Source: Alphaproteobacteria bacterium
GTDB lineage: Bacteria; Pseudomonadota; Alphaproteobacteria; DSM-16000; Inquilinaceae
Assembly (NCBI GenBank): GCA_028277405.1
Contig: JANQGH010000089.1
Span: 1 to 64,000 of the forward strand
DNA length: 64,000 bases
Direction: 5' to 3'
The notes beneath the pieces were generated by a model that did no database searches, was not told the origin of the DNA, and saw only the letters and a list, made by a program, of their open reading frames with translations. The stretch's first letter is position 1, and each line of letters begins with the position of its first letter. A program made the position numbers and the translations under genes. Below, piece after piece: positions 42,352-50,501 of this stretch.

Positions 42352-42572
42352 CCCGCCATCTTGACGCAACCGGCTTGATCTGCCCCATGCCCGTGTTGAA
42401 GGCGCGCAAGGCCTTGACCGGCATGCAGGCGGGCGAGCAGTTGGAGGTGCTGACCACCGACCCGGCCGCGCCTAAGGATTTCGAGGCCTTCTGCGAGGCC
42501 ACCGGCCACCTTCTGCTGTCCGTGACGGTGGACGGTGAGGTGACACGCTTCATCATCGCCAAACGCCCGTGA
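42348..42572 (+). CDS. tusA: TusA-family sulfurtransferase
   Basis: Small sulfur-carrier protein of 74 residues. The active-site cysteine is in LDATGLICPMPVLKARKAL, the defining CPxP motif of the TusA/SirA fold. It would accept persulfide sulfur from a cysteine desulfurase and pass it to tRNA thiolation, molybdenum cofactor or other sulfur-transfer pathways. ATG at 42348 overlaps the DUF423 stop (ATGA). No tusBCDE genes are nearby, so the exact partner is unknown; it may be a TusA-like rather than a true TusA protein. Confidence 0.88.
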   Translation: MTRHLDATGLICPMPVLKARKALTGMQAGEQLEVLTTDPAAPKDFEAFCEATGHLLLSVTVDGEVTRFIIAKRP

Positions 42573-42611
42573 GGTCGACGCTGGTCGGCAGGATCGCCGA
42601 GGCCGCGCGCC

Positions 42612-43313
42612 ATGCTTAGCGTGTTCCTCATTCTACTGCCGATCGCGCTGCTGGACAGCACGTCCATCATTCCGATCTGCATCGTGCCGCTGGTCATCCT
42701 GCTCGGCGGGCCGAACCCGGTGGGCCGCAGCGCGGCGCTGCTGTTCGGCGTCTTCTTGATCTACGTGATCGTCGGCCTGTTGATCCTGTTCGGCCTGCGC
42801 CAGGCGTTCGACGCCATCGACGCCTATGTGCTTCGTGTCTGGCAGCACCCCAACGCCGAAGAGCTGATCTTTCAGATCATTGTCGGCGTTGTGCTCGTTG
42901 CCGTGGGCGTGCGCATGGCGTGGGGCCGGCGGGCCAAGAAGGAAAAGCCGACACCGTCGTCGATGACCGGCCTTCAGGCGTTCGTCGCCGGCGTGGTCAT
43001 GGCGATCGTCGGCCTGCCGGGTGCGGTGCCCTATCTGGCTGCGATCGACCTCATCATCAGAAGCGACCTGTCGATTGCCCAGTCGGTCGTGCTGATCGGT
43101 CTCTACAACGTCATCTTCGTCGCGCCGCTGATCGGCATCTTGGTTTTGCGCCTGGCATTAGGCGATCGCAGCGAGGCTTTTCTCGACCGCACCAGAAACT
43201 TTCTCAGCCGCTGGGGCCGCCGCGTCGTCGTCTTCCTGATGATCGCGTTCGGCCTCATCTTGGTCGCCGATGGCATCGGCTGGTTCCTGGGTACGCCGCT
43301 GATACCGGTTTAG
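42612..43313 (+). CDS. GAP-family / LysE-like membrane protein
   Basis: A 233-residue membrane protein with about six hydrophobic segments and internal similarity between halves, as in small exporter-like GAP/Sap proteins. The N-terminus IALLDSTSIIPICIVPLVIL and FVAGVVMAIVGLPGAVPYLA are the two proline-containing helices typical of such families. ATG at 42612 soon after the TusA-like gene. It converges on the PfkB kinase with a four-base overlap. The substrate is unknown. Confidence 0.75.
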   Translation: MLSVFLILLPIALLDSTSIIPICIVPLVILLGGPNPVGRSAALLFGVFLIYVIVGLLILFGLRQAFDAIDAYVLRVWQHPNAEELIFQIIVGVVLVAVGVRMAWGRRAKKEKPTPSSMTGLQAFVAGVVMAIVGLPGAVPYLAAIDLIIRSDLSIAQSVVLIGLYNVIFVAPLIGILVLRLALGDRSEAFLDRTRNFLSRWGRRVVVFLMIAFGLILVADGIGWFLGTPLIPV

Positions 43314-44248
43314 GCTGGGTCGGCAGCGTCCAGAAACGCGATCGTCTCGGCCGCCGTCAGGCCGGCCCGATCGACCTCCGGCGTGGAGACCAGCACGGCG
43401 GCCGCCGCGTTGGCATAGTGCGCGGCCGGCATCAACGCGTCTCCCCCCACCAGGCGTGTCGCCAAGGCCCCGATCAGCGTGTCCCCAGCGCCGTGCGTGC
43501 TCGCCACCCGGACCCGGTGGCCGGGCACGCGCTCTGGCGTCTCGCCACGGCGGCACGCGACCAAGCCTTCGCCGCCCAGCGTGACGATCACCGTCCCGAC
43601 CCGCGCGGTAAGCGTGCGTGCCGCTCCCTCGGCCGCCGCCATCGTGGTGATGGGTCCGTCACCGGCCAGCGCCTCGGCTTCGATCTCGTTGACGACGAGA
43701 ATGTCGACAAGGCTGGCCAAATTGTTGGGCAGCTTGCGAGCCGGTGCGGCATTCAGGATGACAAGCGCGCCCGATGCCTTGGCGATCCTGGCGGCAGCCA
43801 TATTGATCTCCGGGTGAACCTCGTTCTGCAACAGCAATGCGTCGCAGCCATGCAACTGAGCGTCTTCGGCCAGATCGTCCGCCGCGATCTGCCAGTTCGA
43901 CCCCGGCACGATGACCGCACCGTAGTCGCCGGAACGATCGAACAGCGCCACGCTCATGCCTGAACCGACATCCGCCAGTCTTCGAACGCCATCCGTGTTG
44001 ATGCCGGCGGCGCTCAGGCGGTTCAGCAGGGCGTCGCCGAACCCGTCCTGTCCCACCGCGCCGATAAAGGCGACGCGGCCGCCATGGCGCGCCGCTTCAA
44101 GCGCCTGGTTGCCGCCCTTGCCGCCGCATTTCCAGGCCCAGCTCTCGCCAAACAGGGTCTCGCCCTTGCGCGGCCGCGCGTCGCCAGTAACCAAAATGTC
44201 GTAATGCAGGCTACCGACGACGGCGATCAGCGGACCGGGTGAGGTCAT
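43310..44248 (-). CDS. PfkB-family carbohydrate kinase (ribokinase-like)
   Basis: Phosphorylates a sugar or sugar-like substrate; cytoplasmic, 312 residues. The first signature lies in WKCGGKGGNQALEAARHGG, as in ribokinase, and the second in STHGAGDTLIGALATRL, with the catalytic base in GAGD. The usual first residue of DTxGAGD is serine here, an uncommon substitution. It overlaps the RpiR gene by 38 bases, and its promoter is shared with the isomerase operon. Together with the isomerase and ABC system across the divergent promoter it probably handles one imported sugar whose identity is open. Confidence 0.88.
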   Translation of the reverse strand: MTSPGPLIAVVGSLHYDILVTGDARPRKGETLFGESWAWKCGGKGGNQALEAARHGGRVAFIGAVGQDGFGDALLNRLSAAGINTDGVRRLADVGSGMSVALFDRSGDYGAVIVPGSNWQIAADDLAEDAQLHGCDALLLQNEVHPEINMAAARIAKASGALVILNAAPARKLPNNLASLVDILVVNEIEAEALAGDGPITTMAAAEGAARTLTARVGTVIVTLGGEGLVACRRGETPERVPGHRVRVASTHGAGDTLIGALATRLVGGDALMPAAHYANAAAAVLVSTPEVDRAGLTAAETIAFLDAADPA

Positions 44249-45149
44249 TGGCGCGTGCCTTTCGCTTCGAGGCGACCGACCGGATGGTCTTTTCCAGGTT
44301 GGCCTCGGCGGCCGCCATGTTGCGCTGTGCGACGGCGACGAAGATCACGTCCAGAATGTTCAATTGAGCGATCCGTGCCGCGGAATTCTCGCCGGTCAGC
44401 GGCGAGCCTTGGGCCGTGGAACACAGCGTGATGTCGCCAAGCGCGCCCAGCGTCGACCGCGCGTGATTGGTGATCACCACGATCTTGGCGCCGGCGCCAC
44501 GGGCGATTTTCACTGCGTCGATCACGGCGTCGGTTTCGCCCGAATGCGAAAACGCGGCCACCACGTCGTCCGGGCCCAGCAACGATGCCGACATCGCCAT
44601 CATGTGCGCGTCGTCTTGTACGGACGTCCGCACGCCGATGCGCAGGAACTTGTGGGCGGCGTCGCGGGCGATCTGCGCCGACCCCCCGAGACCGTAGAAA
44701 TCTCGGTTTCTGGCGCCATGGAACAGTTCGGCGGCTTCGTCGATCGCCGCCGGTTCCAGGATCGCCAACGTTTCCTCCAGGGCCTGGATCGAGGTGCGAA
44801 ACACCTTCTGCATCATCGTCGGCGTGTCGTCGCCCGGCGAAATCTCCTGATGCAGTTCGACGATGGGCAGCCGGTTGTAGGCCGCCAGGCTGGCGCGGAA
44901 GTCGCGATAGCCGCCATACCCCAGCTTCTTCGCTACCTTCACCACCATCGCCTCCGACACGTCGCAGGCCGTGGCGACCTGTTGCAACGGCGTCAGCTCG
45001 GTGAAGTCGCGGCTGCCCAGGACTAGGTCGACCACGCGCGCCTCCAGCCCGGTCAATTGCGGCATCATCATGCGGATGCGGGGGCCGACGGCGCGCAGCT
45101 CTTCGTCACTGGGGGCAGGGGGAGGGGTCAGCTGCGGTGAAACATGCAT
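44211..45149 (-). CDS. RpiR/MurR-family transcriptional regulator with SIS domain
   Basis: 312 residues: an N-terminal RpiR helix-turn-helix (VATACDVSEAMVVKVAKKLG) and a C-terminal SIS domain (DFYGLGGSAQIARDAAHKF, AFSHSGETDAVIDAVK) that senses a phosphorylated sugar. The ATG at 45149 lies inside the end of the isomerase gene (22-base overlap). It is followed by the PfkB kinase gene, which it overlaps. Likely the local regulator of this operon and of the divergent transporter genes. Confidence 0.9.
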   Translation of the reverse strand: MHVSPQLTPPPAPSDEELRAVGPRIRMMMPQLTGLEARVVDLVLGSRDFTELTPLQQVATACDVSEAMVVKVAKKLGYGGYRDFRASLAAYNRLPIVELHQEISPGDDTPTMMQKVFRTSIQALEETLAILEPAAIDEAAELFHGARNRDFYGLGGSAQIARDAAHKFLRIGVRTSVQDDAHMMAMSASLLGPDDVVAAFSHSGETDAVIDAVKIARGAGAKIVVITNHARSTLGALGDITLCSTAQGSPLTGENSAARIAQLNILDVIFVAVAQRNMAAAEANLEKTIRSVASKRKARANDLTRSADRRRR

Positions 45150-46129
45150 TGTTGAACGATTCTCTGCACCGCGATCCCGTCCTGCGCGGCAATCGCCTCG
45201 GGCAGGGCGTTGTCACCGTCAATCCGGTCAATGACGTCCAGCATGGATTCGACCGTCAGGATGTTGGCCTCGCATTCGGCGACCGGGTCGAGGCCCGATT
45301 GATCGGGAAAGGTATCGAAATAGACCACGCCTTGATAGCCGTCCTGCCGGATGCGGCGCAACAGTTCGATGGTTTGCAAGGTGTGCACGGCGGCGACCAT
45401 CAGCCCGTCGTCGCGTTTGGCATAGGCGTCGTTCAGATGCAGGCCCAGCACCCGGCTTTGCCGATGGACCAGCATGGCCGCGTAGGCCGGCTGCTCATTG
45501 GCGTAAAGCATATGGGCGAAATCCAGCGTCACGCCCAGATTGGCACAGCCGGCCTCGGCGATGGCCAGCAGCGTGGTGGTAGCGTCGGGCAAGAGGGCGA
45601 AGGCGCGCGGCTCGTTCGGCTTGTATTCCAGGCTGACATCCATGTCCGGATTGTGCTCCGCCACCTCTCGGATGCCGGCGATTTCCCAGTCCCACAATTG
45701 GGCATAGTCGGCCTGAAACGGGACGTCGAAGCCGTCCTGGCCAAGCCAGATGGTCATCAGGCCAACGCCGGCCTCGGCGGCATCGTCCATGCCGCGCTTG
45801 GTCAGGTCGATGGCCTTGCGCCGCACCCCGGCGTCCGGGTTGCTAAAGGCGCCCCGCTTAAAGCCGGGATCGGAGTAATAGCGCATGGCAAAGCCGTTGA
45901 TCTCCAACCCCGCATCCCGGGCGGCACGAACGGCGTCCACCCCATTGCCCGTGACATGGTCGGGATAGTTCAGGTCAAGATGCGTCAGTCCACGAACGCT
46001 GGCTGCCCGCCCCACCAACTGCGCGACCGTGGGACGGTTGTCGCCGGCGCCCCAGGCCAGCTCCGGCGCCGAGGCGAAGGAGTTAAGCCGGGAGGCATAA
46101 CGTGCGCGAAATTGCCTGGGGGTCGGCAT
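45128..46129 (-). CDS. TIM-barrel sugar isomerase/epimerase
   Basis: AP-endonuclease-2-type TIM barrel of the sugar isomerase/epimerase group, 333 residues from the ATG at 46129 (AGGA upstream; a longer frame to 46219 lacks homology and a ribosome-binding site). Metal-ligand positions are visible in SLEYKPNEPRAFA, VTLDFAHMLY, LHLNDAYA and VVYFDTFPDQ. The pattern fits L-rhamnose isomerase/D-tagatose 3-epimerase-like enzymes. It is the first gene of the isomerase-RpiR-PfkB operon and divergent from the transporter. The reaction is presumed to isomerise an imported ketose or aldose before phosphorylation. Confidence 0.8.
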   Translation of the reverse strand: MPTPRQFRARYASRLNSFASAPELAWGAGDNRPTVAQLVGRAASVRGLTHLDLNYPDHVTGNGVDAVRAARDAGLEINGFAMRYYSDPGFKRGAFSNPDAGVRRKAIDLTKRGMDDAAEAGVGLMTIWLGQDGFDVPFQADYAQLWDWEIAGIREVAEHNPDMDVSLEYKPNEPRAFALLPDATTTLLAIAEAGCANLGVTLDFAHMLYANEQPAYAAMLVHRQSRVLGLHLNDAYAKRDDGLMVAAVHTLQTIELLRRIRQDGYQGVVYFDTFPDQSGLDPVAECEANILTVESMLDVIDRIDGDNALPEAIAAQDGIAVQRIVQQCMFHRS

Positions 46130-46481
46130 TCTGAGCGTCCTGTAAGCATTGATACGGCAGCGTTTCAGATCAAAACTACACGGAATAAAGATTGATCGTA
46201 AAGTTAATTCTCTGCTCATTGACTGCTACGCCAAGATCCCTGTCGCGCGATAAGGGCTGCTCATGAACGCTTGCAGGAAAATACAGCAAAAATCAGAGAG
46301 TTGAGGGATTTTGTAAGACGGTCAGCCCCTAATCTGTGCCGCGCCGGTACCCCGGTTCTCAGGATTTTTCACAGGATAGAGCAGTGACTTGACAATATGA
46401 GATGATTTCGTGAAGTATCCCTCTGGTCGGTGGATGCTTGCGTCTCCGGCCAAGACAAATCTCGGACGGGAAAGCGCGCGA
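46130..46481. other. 352-base divergent promoter region of the second sugar locus
   Basis: Non-coding and AT-rich compared with the flanks. It holds a candidate rightward promoter (46389-46418) and an inverted pair GATCAA (46168-46173) / TTGATC (46192-46197) that could be an operator for the isomerase operon. No small gene was accepted. A GTG-led frame extension into 46410-46481 was judged untranslated. Confidence 0.4.
46389..46418 (+). promoter_or_regulatory. Candidate promoter of the ribose-type transporter operon
   Basis: A perfect -35 TTGACA (46389-46394) is followed after 18 bases by AAGTAT (46413-46418), a weak -10 match. It would start transcription near 46425, downstream of the GTG at 46410, which supports the ATG at 46482 as the permease start. 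The spacing and the poor -10 suggest activation or repression by a regulator. Confidence 0.35.
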
Positions 46482-47504
46482 ATGGCAGCCACCAGCCTTG
46501 CTTCGGAAACCGGCGGACCGGAAAAGCGCCTCGGCTTCATGCAGCGTCATCCGGGTCTGGTGCCCCCGCTGGGGTTGTTGGTGCCGTTGGCTCTGCTGAT
46601 CATCCTGATCACGATCATCAACCCGATCTTTCTCGACAGCCGCAACGTCTTCAATGTCTTCCGTCAAATCGCGATCTTTCTGATCCTGGGCACGGGCATG
46701 ACCATCGTCATGGCCGCGCGGGGCATCGATCTTTCGGTCGGCTCGACGGTTGCCCTGTCGGGCTGCACGGCGGGCCTGGTGCTGAAAAGCGGCCTGTTCG
46801 CCGACGATGTGCTGTCGGTTCTGGCGATCCTGACCGCGATCGGTGTCGGCGGGCTGGTCGGTCTCGCCAACGGCTTTGCCGTCACGCGGCTGAAGGTGCC
46901 GCCGCTGATCGTCACCTTGGGAACGCTGACGGCGGTGCGCGGCACGGCCTATCTGGTCATGGGGTCGGACCAGGTACGCAACTTCCCCGACAGCTTCCTT
47001 TGGATCGGGCAGGGCCAGGTCTTCGGCATTCCCGTTGCCGGGTTGATCGCCCTTGCCGTGGTGCTGTTCGGTGCGTTCCTGATGAACCGGACCCGGTTCG
47101 GCACCTACGTCCTGGCCGTCGGCGGCGACCGCAGCGCGGCGATCCGTGCGGGCATTCGGGTCAGCCGTTACGAGCTGGGCGCCTACATCATCTGCGGCGC
47201 GCTCGCGGGTCTGGCCGGCGCGCTCTTGATCGCCAGGCTGAATGCCGCGCAGGCGGTGCTTGGCGCGACGATGGAACTGCATGCAATCGCCGTGGTCGTG
47301 CTTGGCGGCACCTATCTGTTCGGCGGCTATGCGACGCTTTTGGGCACGCTCTTGGGTGCGATCTTCCTGGGCGTGGCCGAGAACGGCCTGCTGTTGATGA
47401 ACGTGCCGTTCTATTGGCAGCAGTTGGTCATCGGCCTGACGCTCGTCCTGGCCGTGTCCATTCAGCTTTACAGGTTCCGACGCCAAGGCATGTCGGGGGG
47501 ATGA
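46482..47504 (+). CDS. Ribose-type ABC transporter permease
   Basis: Inner-membrane permease of the CUT2 family (RbsC/XylH type), 340 residues from the ATG at 46482, which has GGGAA nine bases upstream. LILGTGMTIVMAARGIDLSVGSTVAL is the family signature (short form IDLSVGSTVALSG), followed by GNRTRFGTYVLAVGG-like NRTRFGTYVLAVGGDRSAA. It is the first gene of the permease, receptor, ATPase operon, divergent from the isomerase operon. A single permease homodimer is normal in this family. Confidence 0.92.
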   Translation: MAATSLASETGGPEKRLGFMQRHPGLVPPLGLLVPLALLIILITIINPIFLDSRNVFNVFRQIAIFLILGTGMTIVMAARGIDLSVGSTVALSGCTAGLVLKSGLFADDVLSVLAILTAIGVGGLVGLANGFAVTRLKVPPLIVTLGTLTAVRGTAYLVMGSDQVRNFPDSFLWIGQGQVFGIPVAGLIALAVVLFGAFLMNRTRFGTYVLAVGGDRSAAIRAGIRVSRYELGAYIICGALAGLAGALLIARLNAAQAVLGATMELHAIAVVVLGGTYLFGGYATLLGTLLGAIFLGVAENGLLLMNVPFYWQQLVIGLTLVLAVSIQLYRFRRQGMSGG

Positions 47505-47556
47505 CGCGGGCCACAAGGTCCGCGCGGCGAAACCGAACTTTAAGGGAGGAGATATC

Positions 47557-48570
47557 ATGAAGATCAACGCGATAGGCGTGGCGCTGACCGCATCGATGGT
47601 GCTGGCCGGCACGACGGCCCTGGCCCAAGACACGCTGACGATCGGCTACGCGCCGCCGGTTTACGACACGCTGGACTATTTCGGCCAGTTCGCCGCCGGC
47701 TTCCAGGGCGAGATGGAAAACCAGGGTGTGGACATCGAGTTCATCGCCCGCGCCTCGGCGCAAGAGGCCAACATCCAGCAGCAGTTGGACATCGTCGAGG
47801 ACCTGATCACCTTGGGCGTCGACTACATCATCGTCGGCCCGATCGACTATTTCGGCATCGTTCCGGCCATCCAGTCGGCCAACGAGGCCGGCATTCCGAT
47901 CATCGTGATCAATCATCTGGATGTTCATCCGGAGGATGCCGGCGTCGATGTGCTGGCCTATAGCGGCTACTCCCATGCCGAGGGCGGAGAGGTCACGGCC
48001 AATTGGGCGCTTGAGAACGTCCTGGCCGAGGGCGACAGCGTCGGCCTCATGTTCGCCGAGCCGGGCAACCAGATCTCCGAACAGCGCGTCGGCACGGCGC
48101 GCGACATCTGGACCGACGCGGGCGTCGATATCGGCTTCGAACACTATGCCTACTGGGAACAGGCCAGGGCGTTCGACGCCACCGAGCGTCTGATTCTGGC
48201 CAACCCGGACGTCAGCGCGATCTATGCGGGCAACAGTGCGATGGCGATGGGTGTCGCCGGGGCGCTGGCCGGCATGGGGCGCGACGACGTCGCCGTGTTC
48301 GGCTTTGGCGCGGTGCCGCCGGAACTGGACATGATCTGGGAAGGGCTGATCCGCGGCTCGATCTTCCGCGACAGCCAGAGCAGCGGGCGCTACATCGCCG
48401 AGGCCATCGCCGGGCATGCGCGCGGCGATGACATCGCGCAGCAATACCCGCTGGACATGGTCATGGTGTCGTCGCGCGAGGACATTTTGAACAGCGTACC
48501 CGTGGACGCGCTGCAACTGATGGAGAACTGGCCGGAGATCGAGGCGGAGTTGGATAGTGCCGGCAACTGA
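47557..48570 (+). CDS. Ribose-type periplasmic sugar-binding protein
   Basis: Receptor of the CUT2 system, 337 residues. Signal peptide MKINAIGVALTASMVLAGTT, cleaved after ALAQ. The mature N-terminus and the hinge segments (LGVDYIIVGPIDYF, NEAGIPIIVINHL, VGLMFAEPGNQISEQR) fit periplasmic-binding domain 4. GGGAGGAGATATC precedes the ATG. Its 3' end overlaps the ATPase gene. The ligand is unknown; no family member with a proven sugar is close enough to name by eye. Confidence 0.9.
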   Translation: MKINAIGVALTASMVLAGTTALAQDTLTIGYAPPVYDTLDYFGQFAAGFQGEMENQGVDIEFIARASAQEANIQQQLDIVEDLITLGVDYIIVGPIDYFGIVPAIQSANEAGIPIIVINHLDVHPEDAGVDVLAYSGYSHAEGGEVTANWALENVLAEGDSVGLMFAEPGNQISEQRVGTARDIWTDAGVDIGFEHYAYWEQARAFDATERLILANPDVSAIYAGNSAMAMGVAGALAGMGRDDVAVFGFGAVPPELDMIWEGLIRGSIFRDSQSSGRYIAEAIAGHARGDDIAQQYPLDMVMVSSREDILNSVPVDALQLMENWPEIEAELDSAGN

Positions 48571-49375
48571 CGCCGACAGGCAGGCCTCCCCTGCGATTGA
48601 TGCGGGGGAGGTGCTGTTATCCCTGAAGGGGGTGCAGAAGAGCTTCGGCGGGGTCCAGGCCCTGCGTGGGGCGGACCTTGAGGTGCGCAAGGGCGAGGTG
48701 CTGGCGCTGGTCGGTGACAATGGTGCCGGCAAGTCGACCTTGATCAAGGCCATCATGGGCGTGCACCAGCCCGACGCCGGCTCCATCGTCCTGGAGGGGC
48801 GCGAGATCACCGTCGCCCATCCCGATCAGGCGCGGCGCCTGGGGATCGAGGCGATCTATCAGGATCTCGCCCTGGTCGGCACCTTCGATCTGGCCCGGAA
48901 CTTCTTTCTCGGCCGGGAGAAGATGAAATCCTATCTGGGCGGTCTGATCCGCGTTCTGGACCGGGACGCAATGCGGGCGGAAGCCCTGTCCGTGCTTGAA
49001 AACCGCGTCGGCATCGCCATCCACAACCCCTACGCCAGCGCCTATGTCCTGTCCGGCGGTCAGCGGCAGGCGATTGCCATCGGCCGCGCGATCGACTCCG
49101 ACGCCCGCCTGATCATCATGGACGAACCCACGGCCGCCCTCGGCGTGGAGGAGACCGAGCGGGTGCTGGCCATCATCAGCAGGCTGCGCGACCAGGGCCT
49201 GACCCTTCTGGTCATCAGCCACAATCTGGAGCATGTCTTCCGCTGCGCCGACCGGATCGCGGTCATGCATGGCGGGCGGGTGACGGCCCAAATGCGCCGC
49301 GAGGACGTCACCCGGCAAGAGGTCGTTGGCCACATCATGGGCAGCCGCCTGACGGACGAGGCGCCGCCCAACTAG
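48557..49375 (+). CDS. Single-domain ATPase of the ribose-type transporter
   Basis: ABC ATPase of 272 residues. Walker A VGDNGAGKSTLIKAIMG, signature LSGGQRQAIAIGRAI and Walker B LIIMDEPTAALG are intact. Most CUT2 ATPases (RbsA, XylG) are double-length fusions; this is the half-length form that must dimerise. GTG start at 48557 overlaps the receptor gene end. Last gene of the operon, followed by a convergent small membrane gene. Confidence 0.9.
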   Translation: MPATDADRQASPAIDAGEVLLSLKGVQKSFGGVQALRGADLEVRKGEVLALVGDNGAGKSTLIKAIMGVHQPDAGSIVLEGREITVAHPDQARRLGIEAIYQDLALVGTFDLARNFFLGREKMKSYLGGLIRVLDRDAMRAEALSVLENRVGIAIHNPYASAYVLSGGQRQAIAIGRAIDSDARLIIMDEPTAALGVEETERVLAIISRLRDQGLTLLVISHNLEHVFRCADRIAVMHGGRVTAQMRREDVTRQEVVGHIMGSRLTDEAPPN

Positions 49376-49388
49376 CCGCTTCAGTTGC

Positions 49389-49763
49389 CTACCAGAGCCA
49401 GGTCTCCGGATTGGGCACCGGATCGCGTCGACCGGCGAATTGCAGGCCCTTCACGCAGCGTATGATCATCCAGATGGCCGTCAGCACGGCGGTGGCGAAA
49501 CCGATGATGATGAACGCCAGGAGAAAACTGGCGATGCCGTACAGCAGCCCGATCCAGAAGGTCCGGATCAGATAGGTGTAGTGGCTTTGCGCCCAGCCGG
49601 AGGCCTGCCCCCGGTTGATGTAGGCCATGATCACGCCGATCAGCACGGTGATGCCGATCACGAAACCGACCAGATAGAGAATGTAGATAAGCTGGACATT
49701 GTCCTTGCCCGGCTCGACATAGCCCGACGGGCCGTCATTGGGTCGCGGCGCGGTATCGCTCAC
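49389..49763 (-). CDS. DUF4870-like small membrane protein
   Basis: A 124-residue protein with a polar N-terminus and three or four hydrophobic segments. QLIYILYLVGFVIGITVLIGVIMAYINR, then SHYTYLIRTFWIGLLYGIASFL and the C-terminal RCVKGLQFAGRRDPVPNPETWLW ending match the family I know as DUF4870-type membrane proteins. The function is unknown. ATG at 49763. It stands alone, convergent with the ABC ATPase gene and divergent from the cyclic-nucleotide-binding gene. Confidence 0.8.
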   Translation of the reverse strand: MSDTAPRPNDGPSGYVEPGKDNVQLIYILYLVGFVIGITVLIGVIMAYINRGQASGWAQSHYTYLIRTFWIGLLYGIASFLLAFIIIGFATAVLTAIWMIIRCVKGLQFAGRRDPVPNPETWLW

Positions 49764-49960
49764 GGTTCGAATCTCCCGATGATGAGACCGCGATGGTTGC
49801 GAGCCGGGCGGTTTTGGTCAAGTTTCGATTGCACGTGCGCCATAGGCTGATCTGTCATGCCGAGATGTGCTGGACCTGATCGGCAAAGCGTGCGATTTCG
49901 GGGCATCGCGCGACGCGCGGCATTCATGCAGTTCTCGCTCAACTTCGGGGGGTACGACCG

Positions 49961-50416
49961 GTGCGCATCCAGACATTCACCGCTGGCGAAAAGATCTTGT
50001 CGCAGGGGGAAGAAGGTGATTCCGCCTTCCAGATCCTGGAAGGGGAGGTCGAGATCAAGGTCGGCGAGGGCAAGAAAGAAAAGAGCCTCGGAACCTTGTG
50101 CGAGGGCGAGATCTTCGGCGAGATGAGCCTGATCGACCCCGGCCCGCGCTCGGCGACCGTCGTCGCCAAGACCGACACCAAATGCGCCGTCACCTCGTTC
50201 GACGAGTTCACGGGCGCGTTGCACGATGATCCGGAACGCGCGGCGGAGTTCATGAAGACCCTCGTTCGCCGGCTGCGCCACATGAACGAGAAGATGATGA
50301 GCATGGACCCCAAGCGGCGCGGCCTCTTCGGTCTGATCCGCGAGTGGCAGGACACGGCCGATCTTGAAGAGCTGGACCAGGAATCGCTGGCCTACTGGTC
50401 ATTCCGGTATCTCTAG
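49961..50416 (+). CDS. Cyclic-nucleotide-binding domain protein
   Basis: A single cNMP-binding domain, 151 residues, with no attached DNA-binding or enzymatic domain. GEKILSQGEEGDSAFQILEGEVEI forms the first beta-barrel strands, and the phosphate-binding cassette reads GEIFGEMSLIDPGPRSATVVA, including the Glu and Arg that contact the nucleotide. The C-terminal part after about residue 110 is a short charged helix. GTG at 49961 behind GGGGGG is the best start. It lies 85 bases upstream of the AidB-like gene; a hairpin separates them, so co-regulation is possible but not certain. Confidence 0.85.
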   Translation: MRIQTFTAGEKILSQGEEGDSAFQILEGEVEIKVGEGKKEKSLGTLCEGEIFGEMSLIDPGPRSATVVAKTDTKCAVTSFDEFTGALHDDPERAAEFMKTLVRRLRHMNEKMMSMDPKRRGLFGLIREWQDTADLEELDQESLAYWSFRYL

Positions 50417-50443
50417 CACGCAAGAAGGAGGCATCCGCTTGGC

Positions 50444-50466
50444 GTCTGCGCCACCAGGGCGCAGAC
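50444..50466 (+). terminator. Hairpin between the cNMP-binding and AidB genes
   Basis: GTCTGCGCC (50444-50452) pairs perfectly with GGCGCAGAC (50458-50466) around a five-base loop. There is no T-run after it, so it is either a weak terminator, an mRNA-stabilising hairpin or a leader structure of the AidB gene. Confidence 0.4.
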
Positions 50467-50501
50467 TGAGGCGGACCTGACGGCAACGGAGGCGGCCCGC
50501 C

